DNA from: Lepraria neglecta
Taxonomy: Eukaryota > Ascomycota > Lecanoromycetes > Lecanorales > Stereocaulaceae
Direction: 5' to 3'
DNA length: 64,000 nt
NCBI GenBank assembly: GCA_033220425.1
Contig: CM065651.1
Span: 1 to 64,000 of the forward strand
The notes below the pieces were generated by a model, which did no database searches, was not told where the DNA came from, and saw only the letters and a list, made by a program, of their open reading frames with translations. Shown piece by piece: positions 24,047 to 35,537 of the stretch. The number at the start of each line of letters is the position of its first letter. Positions within the stretch are counted from its first letter, which is position 1. The position numbers and the translations under genes are program-made.

Positions 24047-24389
24047 GGTCATATCCTCGTCCGTGAATCTGGAACATAGAATAGTCAGATAGCATGGACT
24101 CAATTTTTGGACAAGTGTATGTACAAAGTAGGTTGCAATGAGCTAGTGCGTGGAAGTGATAGATCTAAAGTATAAAGACGTTGACAAGCCAACGCTTAAG
24201 ATCGCTAGACCGATTTTTGGCATTTAGCGTATTCACGATTTCTTGGATTTCTTGGCATTCCAATCCATCGTATCTTTCTTCTAATAACAGATTATCGCGA
24301 CATTCGGAGCAATTCCGCACTTGCAGCCAATTAGATTGGCCCTATACTTCCCCTGCTAACTGCCTTCTTCGGTTAGCGCGCCAAGTAAG
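24047..24389. other. Flank of the repeat island
   Basis: No gene or repeat recognised. A 136-codon open frame (24181-24591) runs into repeat DNA and a solo LTR and is not supported. Confidence 0.4.
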
Positions 24390-25245
24390 AACATCAAAAT
24401 CGAAATACGCATCGCAACTTCTTCGCAGTACTTCCCCGCGCCACATACATTATATGATATCGAGATGGTTTCATAAGTTTTGGAACCAAGTGTTACAGGC
24501 GTACCTCGCAGCCTCCTGGTCAGCCCTATCGGACCTTCGGGCCGAGCTCAGGGGTTGCTGCCTGTATAGATCCTTCGCTCGCTCTACATAGTTTTCCTCC
24601 TTAGATTCGATATCCTAGTCTATTCCACCCCTATGACTTGACTCTAGGCGACACCGCGACACCAAGCATGCGCTTTCTAACGCCGTCAAATTTTTCAAAA
24701 TCGGTCCATTTGCGCAATAGTTATGAGCAAAAGAAGCGTTTTCGCCATGTTTTGCAGGCAGCAGCTCGGTAGTAAATGCCAAGTATTGAGCTTGGCGTCC
24801 CCCGGACCCTGGAACATCAAAAGTTGAAGGCGCACCGCAACTTCTTCGCAGTAATACCCCGCACTATATATGTTATATAATATCGAGATGATTTCATAAG
24901 TTTTGGAACCAAATATACGCTTTCTAATACCGTCAAAATTTTCAAAGTCGGTCTACTTGCGCAAAAGTTGTGAGCAAAAGAAGCGTTTTCGCCATGTTTT
25001 TGCGGCACAAGCTCGGTGGCAGATGCCAAGCATTGAGCTTGGCGCCCCCGGATCCTAGAATATCAAAAGTTGAATGCGCACCGCAACTTCTTCGCAGCAA
25101 TGCCCCGCGCCACATACGTTATACGATATCGAGATGATTTCATGAATTTTGGAACCAAGTATGCGCTTTCTAATGCCGTTCGAATTTTGAAATTCGGTAA
25201 ATATTTGGCTAAGGAAAGCTCAAAAAACATGTTTTTGCCTGCGGA
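24390..25245. repeat. 246-bp direct repeats, about three copies
   Basis: The phrase cgcaacttcttcgcag recurs near 24415, 24836 and 25082; the last two are 246 bp apart. Other shared blocks are tggaaccaa, gcgctttctaa, aaagaagcgttttcgccatg and cattgagcttggcg. The first copy is stretched by a solo LTR at 24491-24661; the third fades after 25200. No protein signal. Confidence 0.85.
24491..24661. mobile_element. Solo LTR, 171 bp
   Basis: Insertion that splits one 246-bp repeat unit. It opens TGTTACAGGC, ends CGCGACA and is flanked by the 5-bp duplication CCAAG (24486-24490 and 24662-24666). No internal region remains, so it is a solo LTR or a very small LTR-like element. Old retroelement fossil; the family is not known. 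Confidence 0.7.
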
Positions 25246-25624
25246 GTTCCCTAAAGCTACCCCCGCAGCTGCCCCCGAAGTACTAATATACTAAATCCTT
25301 AATAACTTTTGCCCTATTAGGATTAGGGCTTAGCTTTATATATATAAAATATACTGTAATATATAGCTTTCTAATTCCGCTTAAATTTCCTATATCGAGT
25401 ATAAAATAAGCGAGATATAGCCGTTTTTACGGTAATCTTCTGTGAAGATTACGGGCACTCACTTGTCCTTTATATAAATTTATATACAAAATACGACAAT
25501 CAATTATATATCGATATATAAGCTATTCTATCGTCCTAATGAAGTAAATATAAAGCTCTAGTTACTATTTATAGACTAATCTATAGTATTATAGTCTTGA
25601 TACGCTCCTCGCCGTCTCGCTCCC
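25246..25624. other. AT-rich, RIP-like stretch with a short hairpin
   Basis: No gene. A perfect 9-bp inverted repeat, GTAATCTTC-tgt-GAAGATTAC, is at 25432-25452. Confidence 0.5.
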
Positions 25625-25802
25625 TGTCACGGCCTGATCTAGTGGTAGTAGAACGGTGGCTATCAATGAGGTGATATGGATAAAATACTAATGCTAAGGA
25701 AAGAAGGCCATATGGGCGCGCGAGGAATCTATATAGGTATGCGGCGGCAAGCCTCTGAGCTAGGCCCAATGAGGTGTGCGTATGCATGGCCAGCCCGTGA
25801 CA
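25625..25802. mobile_element. Solo LTR, 178 bp
   Basis: Opens TGTCACGG and closes CCGTGACA, a perfect 8-bp terminal inversion, with the target duplication CTCCC at 25620-25624 and 25803-25807. It is GC-rich inside AT-rich surroundings, so it has escaped most RIP or arrived later. Retroelement fossil of Ty3/gypsy-like LTR form. Confidence 0.82.
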
Positions 25803-26039
25803 CTCCCTATCTTACCGCTATACCTATATATATTTTTAATACTACCTCCAAGGCTTATACGGATAGGCTTATATATAACTATTAGAAGCCTATCGCTATA
25901 GCTAAAAAGGTCTACTACTACCCGAATACCGTCTATAAATGAGAGAAAAGGATCTAGATATATAGAACTATAGATCTACTAAATTCTCTACGTCGCGACT
26001 CTCGCCGTTATATATATACTATAGTAAACGCCCTTCTTA

Positions 26040-27290
26040 AGTACTAGCGTTTATAGCCCGGAAAGATATGGGATTTTTTTGACTTAGAAATTTTCGAAAA
26101 ATTTTCGAAAAATTCAAATCTTTAAAGACTAATATCTTTATCGGGTTTTAATTTTTTTTTAAACTTTTTTAAGCAATAGCTAGCGTTTAAGCTATCTTTT
26201 TAGAAGAAAATTTAAATTACCTAATTAGATAATATTAAACAGAGTGGAATGGGGTTAATCTTGTATCTTTCGAGATAGTATCTAAAAATCGACTTAATCC
26301 TATACCAAAATTCTATATCTTTCCGACTCGTACTAGCGTTAATATCTATAGATATATTAGGACAGGCTAATAACCTTTCTAGAGGAAGAGTAGGGCCTTA
26401 CTATCTCTTAGCTAATTATCTCTAGACTTTTTAGGAAAGAGAGAATACGTTTAAAAAAAAGAATAATTTATTAGAGATATTTAGAGCCTTCGGCTTTATA
26501 ATAAATAATAGGCTTTTATTTATAATATAACTATTAAGTAGCTTATCTTTATTAATAAGTCGCTTTTTAAGCTATAGATCGAGTAGAGATATATAGCTTA
26601 TAGATCTATTAGAGAAGCTATTTAATAGAGTAATAATATAGATAAAGAGAAGATCTAGAGTATTCTACTAACCTATACTATTAACGATTACCTATCTTAT
26701 ACTAGGATTTAAAAAGGCTACTAAAATAGGAATACCTTTCTAGCCTAGATTATTAACGAGTTATTATCTTATTATAACTCTTTTCTAGAGCCTCGTAGTA
26801 TAATTTATCTAGATAACCTTAATATATATCTGAATTAATAAGTCTAAAAGGTAGTTAAAAGTAAAGGCGTTCTTAAATTCCTTCTACCTGTTACGGCTCG
26901 GCTCAAGAGCTAGGTGCTTGGCGTATACCGCTATACTATAATGGCAAAAGAGTATAAACTAGATTCGCAGATCTAGTTCCTAAACTACTATATATCGTAT
27001 ACGGCCCCGACTCTCGGCCAGGCTCGTAATACTATCCTATTTACTAGACTATAGTTCTATTAAGCTTTTTTTTAGTATTCTAAAGATATAGATAAAGCGC
27101 TATTTTAATAGATTACGAGATTAATTTCAGGGTAACTTTGGTAGATTCTTGCGATACGCTATTAAGTATAGTAAATACGATTAATATATAGTATAGTACT
27201 TCCGCTATAGTGCTAGAGGGTATAAATCCTAGAGGGATCTATAGACGTTTTAACGAGAATTAGTAGATTTCTTATTTGGTAACGACTCTT
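26040..27290 (+). mobile_element. Tc1/mariner-type DNA transposon relic
   Basis: Plus-strand coding relic. Near 26,775-26,880 a DDE-type stretch is visible (EPRS-IIYLDN, then GVLKFLLPYSP), matching the metal-binding Asp block and the PPYSP motif of Tc1/mariner transposases. The PYSP motif is interrupted by the solo LTR at 26889-27031. Several stops from RIP are present. Terminal repeats were not identified, so the limits are approximate. Confidence 0.6.
26889..27031. mobile_element. Solo LTR, about 143 bp, inside the mariner relic
   Basis: Opens TGTTACGGCTCGG, ends GGCTCGTAATA and has near-identical 5-bp flanks (CTACC at 26884-26888, CTATC at 27032-27036). Transposase-like sequence resumes directly after it. 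Broken retroelement fossil. Confidence 0.6.
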
Positions 27291-27453
27291 AATTTTTTAT
27301 TAGTGTTCTCACTCCTGAAGCTATACACACCGGCACAAGTAGATATGTAAATAGATGCTTGAGCGGTCCAACGCCAGGGCTAGCAAGCCTAGAAAGGCCA
27401 CCACAGGTGCCCCAGCGCTAGAAAAACTCCTATGCCTAGGCGGTATAGACCTG

Positions 27454-27668
27454 GAGTGTAGATAGGCTATATATAAGGTGCGGGTGGGCGGGAAAGAACT
27501 GCTATGGCTCTGAAAGAGATGAACTCGACTGAAGAGCTAACTGCTGGTAGGATGCTCATCTAAATAGTGCTCTCAGGAAGCACGGATCTCTCGCTATGGC
27601 CCATGGTCATGGCGCATGGCTGAAACCGCATCTGATCATGAGACACACAGTCCTACTGTAGCGATTAG
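27454..27668. repeat. Dispersed repeat, copy 2 of 2
   Basis: Partner of 4733-4945, same orientation, more than 90% alike by eye over the shared blocks. About 150 GC-richer bases (27300-27453) before it are not shared. Confidence 0.85.
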
Positions 27669-30300
27669 GAGATTTTTTAGGAGGCTTACTATAGAAGAGT
27701 AATATTCTTAGATCTTTAATAGTAGCGAGGTCTAGTAATAGCGAGGTTATAGATATCTATAAAAGAAATACTATCCTATAGACTTATTATGTTAAATAAT
27801 ATCTCCTAAAGAGGATTTACTATTCTCTTTACTCGTTAATATATACTATAGTCTATAATAAAGTATCCTAAAAATAATATTCGCAAATATTATATATACG
27901 AAATATCGCGTAAGATCTCTAGTAATAGCGAAGTCTAATGATAATAGAGATCGCTATATCTCTTAAAAAGTATCTATATAGACGTAAAGAGGGTTTATTA
28001 ATTCTTCTATTTAGTAAATTATAAATTAACATCTACTAAAAGCTCTTTATAATAAGATTTAACTCTATATATCGTAAATCCTAAAGAATTTATAATCTTA
28101 CTAAGTCGATCTAGAAGGAGCCGTAGAGGAGCTGAATTTCGATAAGATAGTTACTAAAAGCGGCTTCTTTACGTCTCCTTCTAGATCGACTTCTTTAAGT
28201 TATAAATATCTTCTAAAATTCTTACTAACTCTTAAGCCCGAAATACCTTAAATAATTAATTACTATAGTTTTAGAGGATATATACTATCTAAAAGGGGTA
28301 TAGCGTCTCTTCTGCCTAGCGTCTAGTCTCTCTTTAGTATCTCTATACTATTCCTTAGCGAATAAACCCTCTCGTTCTATCCTTATCGTCTTTAGAATCC
28401 TCCGCCCGATACTTTAGTTAGAAATAGATATAATATATATACTTAAAGTCTCTAAAGTCTTCGCGAAAGCCTTTTACTAGACTATTAGAGATATCTTTAT
28501 ATATAGCGAGCTTATAAAGCTCTAATATTATATCCTTCATTTTCTTTAGATCTTTTATCCTCTAGTACTTCTTAATAATAGTTTTTATCTTAATAAGGGT
28601 ATTTAGGACCCTTCGCTATTCGTATAGTCTAACTTCTAATCCTAGAAATCTTCTAGTATCTACTCTTCTTGATCTCGCCCTATAATAGAGCTTAAGAGAG
28701 ACGCGAGAGATAGTAGTATAGAGAGGAGTATTAGTATTAGAGTATTTATTAGAGTACTCGCTAACGCTAGCGTTATTACTAGAGGAGCTACTAACGTAGA
28801 AGGCTAAATTAGTAAGGCTTGAAACGATAAAAGTATAGGATATAACTAGTAATTTAGCTAAATATATATAGTATAATAAGTCTAAAAGGCAATAATCTAC
28901 GGAGGCTACTATATATATTGTAATTGCTAGAGCTAAGGCTAGTACTATTAGTATTATATAAATATTTACTAACTTTATTACTAAAGTATAAGTTTTTAAT
29001 TCCTTTTAGTTAATTTAATAAAGTATTAAGAGAAGTCCTTCTTGTTATCTCTTCTCTCTTTTATATTAACTATCTCTATTCTATAGCGCCTTATATATCT
29101 AGAAAATATCCTAGTTACTTACCGTCTAGAAAATCAATAGTAGTTCTATCTATACTATTAGTAATAAGCTTAGTCTATTCTTGTTTTTAACTAGTATTAA
29201 TATAATAGTACTTTCTATTAAGTATATAGTAGAAGCTATTCTAGTTAATATATTAATTACTATAGTACTACTATCGATTCTATAATAGTTAGATAAAGTT
29301 ATCGACATCTTTATTCTAATCGCGTCGATATTATTATAAAGTATCCTATTAGATAGTCTGAGTCTTCTATTTAGCTAGAGATATAGACTTATCTATAAAG
29401 TATAAAGGCCGCTTAGATATATTAATAATATATTCTAAAGTAATCGATAAATTATAGCTAGACTTCTTCTTCTAGAGCTATAAAAGAAGATATTTAATAT
29501 AAGAATTCTATATCTCTTCTATTAAGTCTTTAAGGGTAGCTATCTCGATATTAATACCTCTATATATAGAATTTACCGTTGTAGTAATAGTAATATAGTT
29601 ATCTACTATATAAATACTATCTCTAGTATTATCAAGCTCTAAGCGTAGAAGATCCGTATTAAAATTATCCTTTAGCTAATTATCTTCTCTAATAGGATTT
29701 ATCTATCTAATTCTACTCTTTTATTCTTTAGTCTTCGTTATTAATATAGCTCTAATAGAATAAGTATATAGATTCTTCTTCCTCTCGTAGTCTCCTTTTC
29801 TTATTACCTTTAGATATTAAATTATCTATTCCTTAACTAGCTCCTTCTTAACTAGCTTCTTTCTAATTAGCTTCTTCTACTTATCTCTATCTACTTTTAT
29901 AGCCTTATTCTCTAAAGGCTACGGCTTCCCTTTACTCCGCTATAGTAGTCTACTAGAGAAGAATCTATCTTTATTTCTCCTAAGTGGCCTTCTTCTTCTT
30001 AGCCTTTAATTAGGTCTAATTTATAGTAAGTCGCTAATTTACTAATAGTAGACCCTAGGTTTTTCGTATAGACTTAGAGGGCGCCTAGTATCCTATCTTC
30101 TTCGTGTCTCTACTATTTCTACTAGATATAGTACTATTCTCCGGCTAGTCGTTAGCGAATTATATCGCTCTAGGAGGACGACTACTCTTCCGCGTATTGT
30201 TTGATAGTAGTAGAAGAGATAGAAGTAGAGGGCCTAGACCTAGAGGAGCGCTATCTAGAAATTATAATACCTTCGTATTCGTATATAGACGGTTCCTAGG
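27669..30300. other. RIP-degraded, unclassified block
   Basis: Strongly AT-rich and nearly free of CpA/TpG. The minus strand from about 30,250 to 28,300 reads like an old coding region with Lys/Arg-rich and Ser-rich stretches and many stops, but I cannot name a family. No LTR or terminal repeat was found. Confidence 0.4.
28084..28212. repeat. Inverted repeat, arms of about 45 bp
   Basis: AGTCGATCTAGAAGGAG at 28104-28120 is mirrored by CTCCTTCTAGATCGACT at 28175-28191. Similarity extends outward (TTTATAATCTTA versus its inverse) and inward (CGTAGAGGAG versus CTTCTTTACG). It could be two transposon ends head to head or a small palindromic MITE. Confidence 0.7.
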
Positions 30301-30588
30301 CTTCAAAGTTAATATATAGTAGATTATATAGTAGTTTATAATGTTTTGCATATAAATTTGTATAAGGGATACGATGGATTAGAATGCCAAGAAATCTATA
30401 AAATCATGAATACGCTAAATAACTTAGTTCTAGTCGCAACGCCAAAAAAGTGCTTGAAGCGCGTCAATACGAGTCTCAAAGCCATCAACAACCTCATCCT
30501 CAAATTGTGTGCCTGTGTCGCATTCGATGATGAGGCCATTTGCGCCGCAGGATGTTTGTCATCGGCTCGCTGTGCCTGTCAGCATCGA

Positions 30589-30684
30589 GGAAAGCACCAA
30601 GGAAAGCACCAAGGAAAGCACCAAGGATTGGGCCATGGAAATCACCGTGGAAAGCATCAAGGAAGCCGGGGAGGAAAGTTTCGG
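30589..30684. repeat. 12-bp minisatellite, eight units
   Basis: Three exact GGAAAGCACCAA units (30589-30624), then five degenerate units that keep the 12-bp spacing and the GGAA/GGAT start. It would encode a 4-residue period, but no supported gene covers it. It lies about 300 bp before the acyl-AMP ligase start. Confidence 0.8.
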
Positions 30685-30978
30685 AGAAGACGTCAAGCAT
30701 GCACAGTCAGACACATAATATGCACCAAGGATCAGAGTCAACCGATGTAACAGTGAACCCATCATGGGGCACAGCGGCGTCGCCACGCATCTCCATTTGG
30801 ACGGGCTATCCTGCAACCCTCCAGATGCTCTCTGACGAAATGTCACGTGGACGCGCAACATGTCACCGTCGCGATGTGCAGTGTAGTGCATCAGATGCCG
30901 CAAAACCTCGATACACTTGGTTTTTTCGAGCAATACACCGTCATTCAGTAGCAGTGTCAACGGCGACATCTATCCAGT

Positions 30979-33042
30979 ATGATTTTCAACGCGCCAGCAT
31001 GGCTCCCTCCTCTTTCGACGCCAATCCCAGACTCGAAGCTCGTGGGCGACTTCATGATGGATCGAGATCATGATCTGTACAACTGGTCCGACGATAGCCC
31101 AGCAATCGTTTGTGCGCTCTCCGGCAAATCATATACTATGAGAGAAGTTAGAAGTCGGGTCTCATCCCTTTCCAAGAGCCTCGCAAGAAGCTTGTCGTGG
31201 TCTCCCAACAGAGGCTCGCCCTGGGAAAAGGTTGTGGGAATCCTCAGCTATAATACAGTATGTTCTCACAACCATTACCAGTGATGCGGGATCGGCGCAG
31301 AAGCTTCTTGGGCTTTCGCTGGACTAGAGGGAAGGCTCATGGTCATGGCAGATTGATTTCTTGATCGCGTGCTGGGCTGTCCATCGAATTGGAGGCATCT
31401 GCTTGCTCTTGCACTCAACCAGCTCCGCTGCCGAGATCGAAACCCAACTGTCGAAGGCCAACTGCAATGTCATGTTCACCTGTCAGCCTCTGCTGTCCAC
31501 GTGCAAGAAAATCTCGGAGACGAAGCCTATCGCTACGTATCTCTTTGACCTGCCAAACGAAGACTCTAAGTCCTTAGATCCGAGTAGCAGCAGCAAGAAG
31601 CTAGCCGAATTGGCAATAGAAGGATCTTCTTTACCAGATCTAGAGGGGGTCTCATGGAGTACTGGACAAGGTCGTGAGCAGGTGGCATTTCTATGCCCGA
31701 CAAGTGGAACTTCCGGAAAACAAGTTCGTAAAAATGCATATCATAACTGATCATCGCCACTGATGCAGGCCCTGTGTCATCCAGAAACTTGCACAACTCA
31801 CACACTACAATGTGATTGCGAACGTCGTGCAGACAGCGACCTCTGAGAACTACCATAAGAAAGGGCGGACAGAAATTGTCTCGGGCATCCTTCCAATGAC
31901 CCACAGCTACGGCCTAATCCTTGGCCATCTCTCAGCCTGGCGAGACGACTGCGTGATCTTGCATCCTCGCTTTGACATGCAGGCCATGCTTGCTTCTATC
32001 GCGCAGTACAAGATCGAGAAGCTGTATCTGGTATGGAAATCCCATCTGTCACCCGCTGTCACTCGAAAGCTTGACAGCCCTAAATAGACGCGCTGAGATG
32101 AATGCAGGTGCCGTCGATAATTGCTGCTTTGGCTGCCAACCCCTTCCTGTTTGGCATCTACGATGTTTCGTCCGTCCGAGGTGTGGTCACGGGCTCAGCG
32201 CCGTTTGGTCCACAGTTGGCCGAAAGCCTGAAAGCAGTGCAACCCAATTGGCAGGTCTTGCCGGGCTATGGTGAAGCACCTTGAGCTAGTCCTGAACAGC
32301 TAAAATGCAAGAAGCAATCATTTACTGACGAAACCCAGGCCTGACCGAGACTGGCGTGATCATATCCTGTTCAAGTCCTCACAGCATCGCACTCGGCTCC
32401 GCGGGCTGCCTCCTCCCAGCAGTCCAAGCGCGACTGATCCGTGAAGATGGCACGGAGGTAGATCCCTACATGCAGTCGGGAGAGCTGCTCTTACGCTCGC
32501 CAAGTATCATGAAGGGCTATCTTGGAGACGAAGCCGCCAACAAGCTGACCTTTGATGACGAGGGTTGGCTGCGGACGGGAGATGTGGCGGCGTTCAATGT
32601 AGATGGTGAAGGAATTGAGCACTTGTTCATTGTAGATAGGAAGAAGGATATTATGAAAGTCAAGGTATATTCAGCTTCGTGAAGTTACAGACAAGGTTCT
32701 CTTACTGACCAACATTTCGCCAAGGGAATCCAAGTCGCGCCCGCAGAGATCGAAGCAGAGTTGCTCAGCCATGCAGCAGTAGACGAAGCAGCTGTCATCG
32801 CAGTCACGGACGAGGACGTGGGCGAGCGCCCGTTCGCTTTCATTGTACGTTCGAAGAAGGCTCAGGCGGAGCTTGAAGAGAAGGCACTTGTGCAGGATAT
32901 CAAAGAGCATATCGAGAAAACCCTGAGCGAGCCGTACTGGTTGCGGAAGAACATGAGGTTTGTGGATGGGATCCCGAAGAGCCATAATGGGAAGGCGCTC
33001 AAATATAAGCTCGTAGAGATGCTTCCCTCAGTGATAGGCTAG
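30979..33042 (+). CDS. inpC: Acyl-AMP ligase (adenylate-forming), lipid-starter activation
   Basis: Six exons: 30979-31257, 31352-31723, 31785-32030, 32108-32270, 32339-32664, 32725-33042; introns 60-94 bp, all GT-AG, frame kept to give 567 residues. ANL-superfamily motifs in order: [11 protein letters not shown] (P-loop, with Gln where Pro is usual), [28 protein letters not shown] and NGKALKYK with the C-terminal Lys. There is no carrier or condensation domain, so it is a stand-alone ligase of the 4CL/fatty-acyl type. In fellutamide synthesis InpC activates 3-hydroxydodecanoate and loads it on the first carrier domain of InpB; the free T0 of the nearby NRPS fits this. It could act as a CoA ligase instead. 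It is the first gene right of the transposon island. Confidence 0.9.
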
Positions 33043-33455
33043 CTACAAAGGTCGGGGTAGATGAGGTAGGCAGGCATTTGTGAGTGACTTGTAACGAAAG
33101 GGATGAAAGTCTCCTAGTACTTAGTATGAGCTATACATATGCGTCAGGACTGGCATCAAAGTCGTGGAAATTCTTGCATTCGAAGTACGATTCGCTCGTT
33201 TTATGATTCGGCCCTCGCGTACTCAGTCGTGATACAACGATCGCAAGACTGGTAGGTAATAACTTAGTTCACCAAGCAGAGCGTCTGTCGCAAGAGCTCC
33301 GGTCATTCTTTTGACCGCAAAATATCTGAAGATGTACATATAAAGAGAAACTCTAATGTCTATCTTCTATCTTTTGCAGTCATCTCATGCATTCATCAAG
33401 CAGTCAAAGCTCGACAGCCATATCCTACGACCATGGCTTCTACACTCGGGCTGCC
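33043..33455. other. Convergent intergenic gap
   Basis: 413 bp between the stops of the ligase and the transporter; no gene or repeat seen. Confidence 0.6.
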
Positions 33456-35537
33456 TCAGGAGTGAGGGTCTGCGGCCTTCTCTGCACCTTTATCTTCACG
33501 ATCCTTCATTTCACTATTGTCCGCCTGCAAACCCTCTCCAGAGTCCTTGCCTCCCTCCTGCGCCGGCTTCATCCTCTTCCACTCCATCCCCGCTGTCCCA
33601 ATGATTGACGCACACGCTAGCGCCAGCGAAAGATACCACGTCTTCACTACGGCCCGATTATATAGCTTGAGCACCTCATTCAAGCTGTCCGCCGGCACCA
33701 ATTTCTGCAGATTAGTCGCACCAGAACTCAACACTGTCGCCTGATCAACTTGCGGGACCGACTCCGCGAGGCTCGAGCTCAATGAAGTCGTGAAGATGGT
33801 ATCAGCAGCCGAAAGCGCAATAGTACCGCCCAATGTCTGCGCGAGTACCATGAGCGATACACCAATCGGAATTTGCGCCAGTGGGAGAATCGTCTGAGCA
33901 GCAAGCACTGTCTGCTGGAGTGCAAAACCGAGACCCACGCCGGCAGGGACTTGATAGCCGAGGACGTAAGACATGGGGTCATCGTAGTGCATTGAGGAGA
34001 GAAGACCAAGGCCGAGGGACATGGAGACTGTGGCTGCCAGCATGAAGGGGACGTAGTAGCCGATGGTGGGGGTGAGGATGCCGGAGCCGAGGGTGCAGAC
34101 GATGGCGGCGATGATGATAGGGAGGAGGCGGACGGCGGAGGCGATGACGGAGAGATTTTTGACGGCTTGGAGCCATATGGGTAGCTGGTGGTGGGTGTTA
34201 GACGGAGGGATTTGAGTGGGGGATGATGATTCTGTGGCTTACGTAGTACTCCAATGTGAAGCCGGCGCCGGAGGTGCAGAAGGAGAAGAGGATGCCGAAG
34301 GCTATGCTTCGCTGGGTGATGATCTTGAGAGGAACGAGGGCCTCCTCTTTGTTCCGCATCTCCACGAGGGCAAAGACGCCCATTAGGAGCCCGAAGAGGA
34401 TGAACAGGGCGATGATGCGAGCGTTTCGCCAGGAGTACTCGCCTCCACCCCATTGTAGGGCGAGTAGAAGGCAGATGATTGAGGCTAGGAAAATCGCGAA
34501 GGCTGGGAGATCCAGCATAGCTAGCTTGTTCTTCAGACTCGATTTCGGGGGCGACTTCAGGTTATGGATGAAAAAAATTACGACTATGAATGTTGGCGCA
34601 GAAAGAATGGGGTTCATCCAGAAGATCCTGGCGGCAGTCAGTACAAAGAAACTTGTGAATTACCTTCAAAAGGCTCACCATCGCCAGGTCGTGCCAGAGA
34701 TGATGCCCCCACCAATGAGTGGTCCAGCTATGAAAGCCACGCCATTCACAGCGCCGACAATACCATTGAATGGGGCAATCTTTGATCTTGGCACCGAGTT
34801 GGACAAGATTGTGAGGACCCCAGACAAAATGCCGCCAGCACCCAGTCCAGCAATGGCCCGTCCCCTAGCATACGGATCAACCTTTTCTCACCCAAAAACT
34901 TCATGGTAGGGGCACTAACACTATGAAAGCCGCAGAATTTGGCGCGGTAGCGCAAACGATGGATCCAATCTCAAAAATGGCAAGAGCAGTGAGGTAAACA
35001 AGCTTCACTGAAGAGATACAGTACAGCTTCCCGAAGAGAAGTTGGAACGAACAGTCCTAGCGGGACAATCAGCTTTGGGTTGTGGGAGATGGATCAGTGC
35101 TCGTTGTCTATTTACTGTGAACAAGTACACAGACCCATACCTATGTCCAAGCTTGTCAGTTGTTGTAAGCTTGGGGGAAGGCGGGGCTTGCTCACCAGCC
35201 AACATCGGAAAGGGAATTAAAGTCATCAGTGATGGTTGGAAGAGCCTATCCTCACGTCTCAGTACGAAGTCAGGATTCTCATGATATCCCACGTACAGTC
35301 GCAACAATCACCTCGTCCTGTTGCATAAAGGTGTCAGTCACCGATAGAGTTACCGGACTTCCTCAGACTCACCAAAGCGACTTGGAAAACGGACAAGCAC
35401 AAAGCAAAGAAGACTACGCTGAACTTCAAATGGCCCATATACTTGATCTCTTCATCTTCGACTTTGTCGACGCTATTGCTTGATGACTCGGGTGTAGTGT
35501 CGGACGGTAACGATGGACTTGCTGCTGGTGTTGACAT
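33456..35537 (-). CDS. inpD: MFS drug/peptide exporter, DHA2-like (14 TM)
   Basis: Eight exons: 35537-35373, 35317-35297, 35245-35196, 35140-35116, 35056-34920, 34864-34679, 34627-34243, 34184-33456; seven introns of about 51-59 bp, all GT-AG, frame kept to 565 residues. Exons 2 (21 bp) and 4 (25 bp) are micro-exons. MFS landmarks: VALDEVIVATALPTITDDF after TM1, GWYGSVYLFT, LLFGKLYCISS, FEIGS, FIVGRAIAGLGAGG, GPLIGGG and TTWRWIFWMN. The N-terminus is Ser/Thr/Pro-rich and cytosolic; the C-terminus is a charged tail. Expected in the plasma membrane as a proton-coupled exporter. It is divergent from the two-module NRPS. InpD of the fellutamide cluster is an MFS pump thought to add to resistance. 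Confidence 0.92.

Noticed and set aside
25070-25294. 74-codon frame containing RYRDDF, reminiscent of a reverse transcriptase YxDD
   Set aside because: It lies in the third 246-bp repeat; no other reverse-transcriptase motif surrounds it.
25315-25333. TTAGGATTAGGG-like telomeric hint
   Set aside because: Only one to two imperfect units; not an array.
30346-30750. 134-codon frame with GKHQ repeats
   Set aside because: The repeat is a direct product of the 12-bp minisatellite; other frames over it are equally open.
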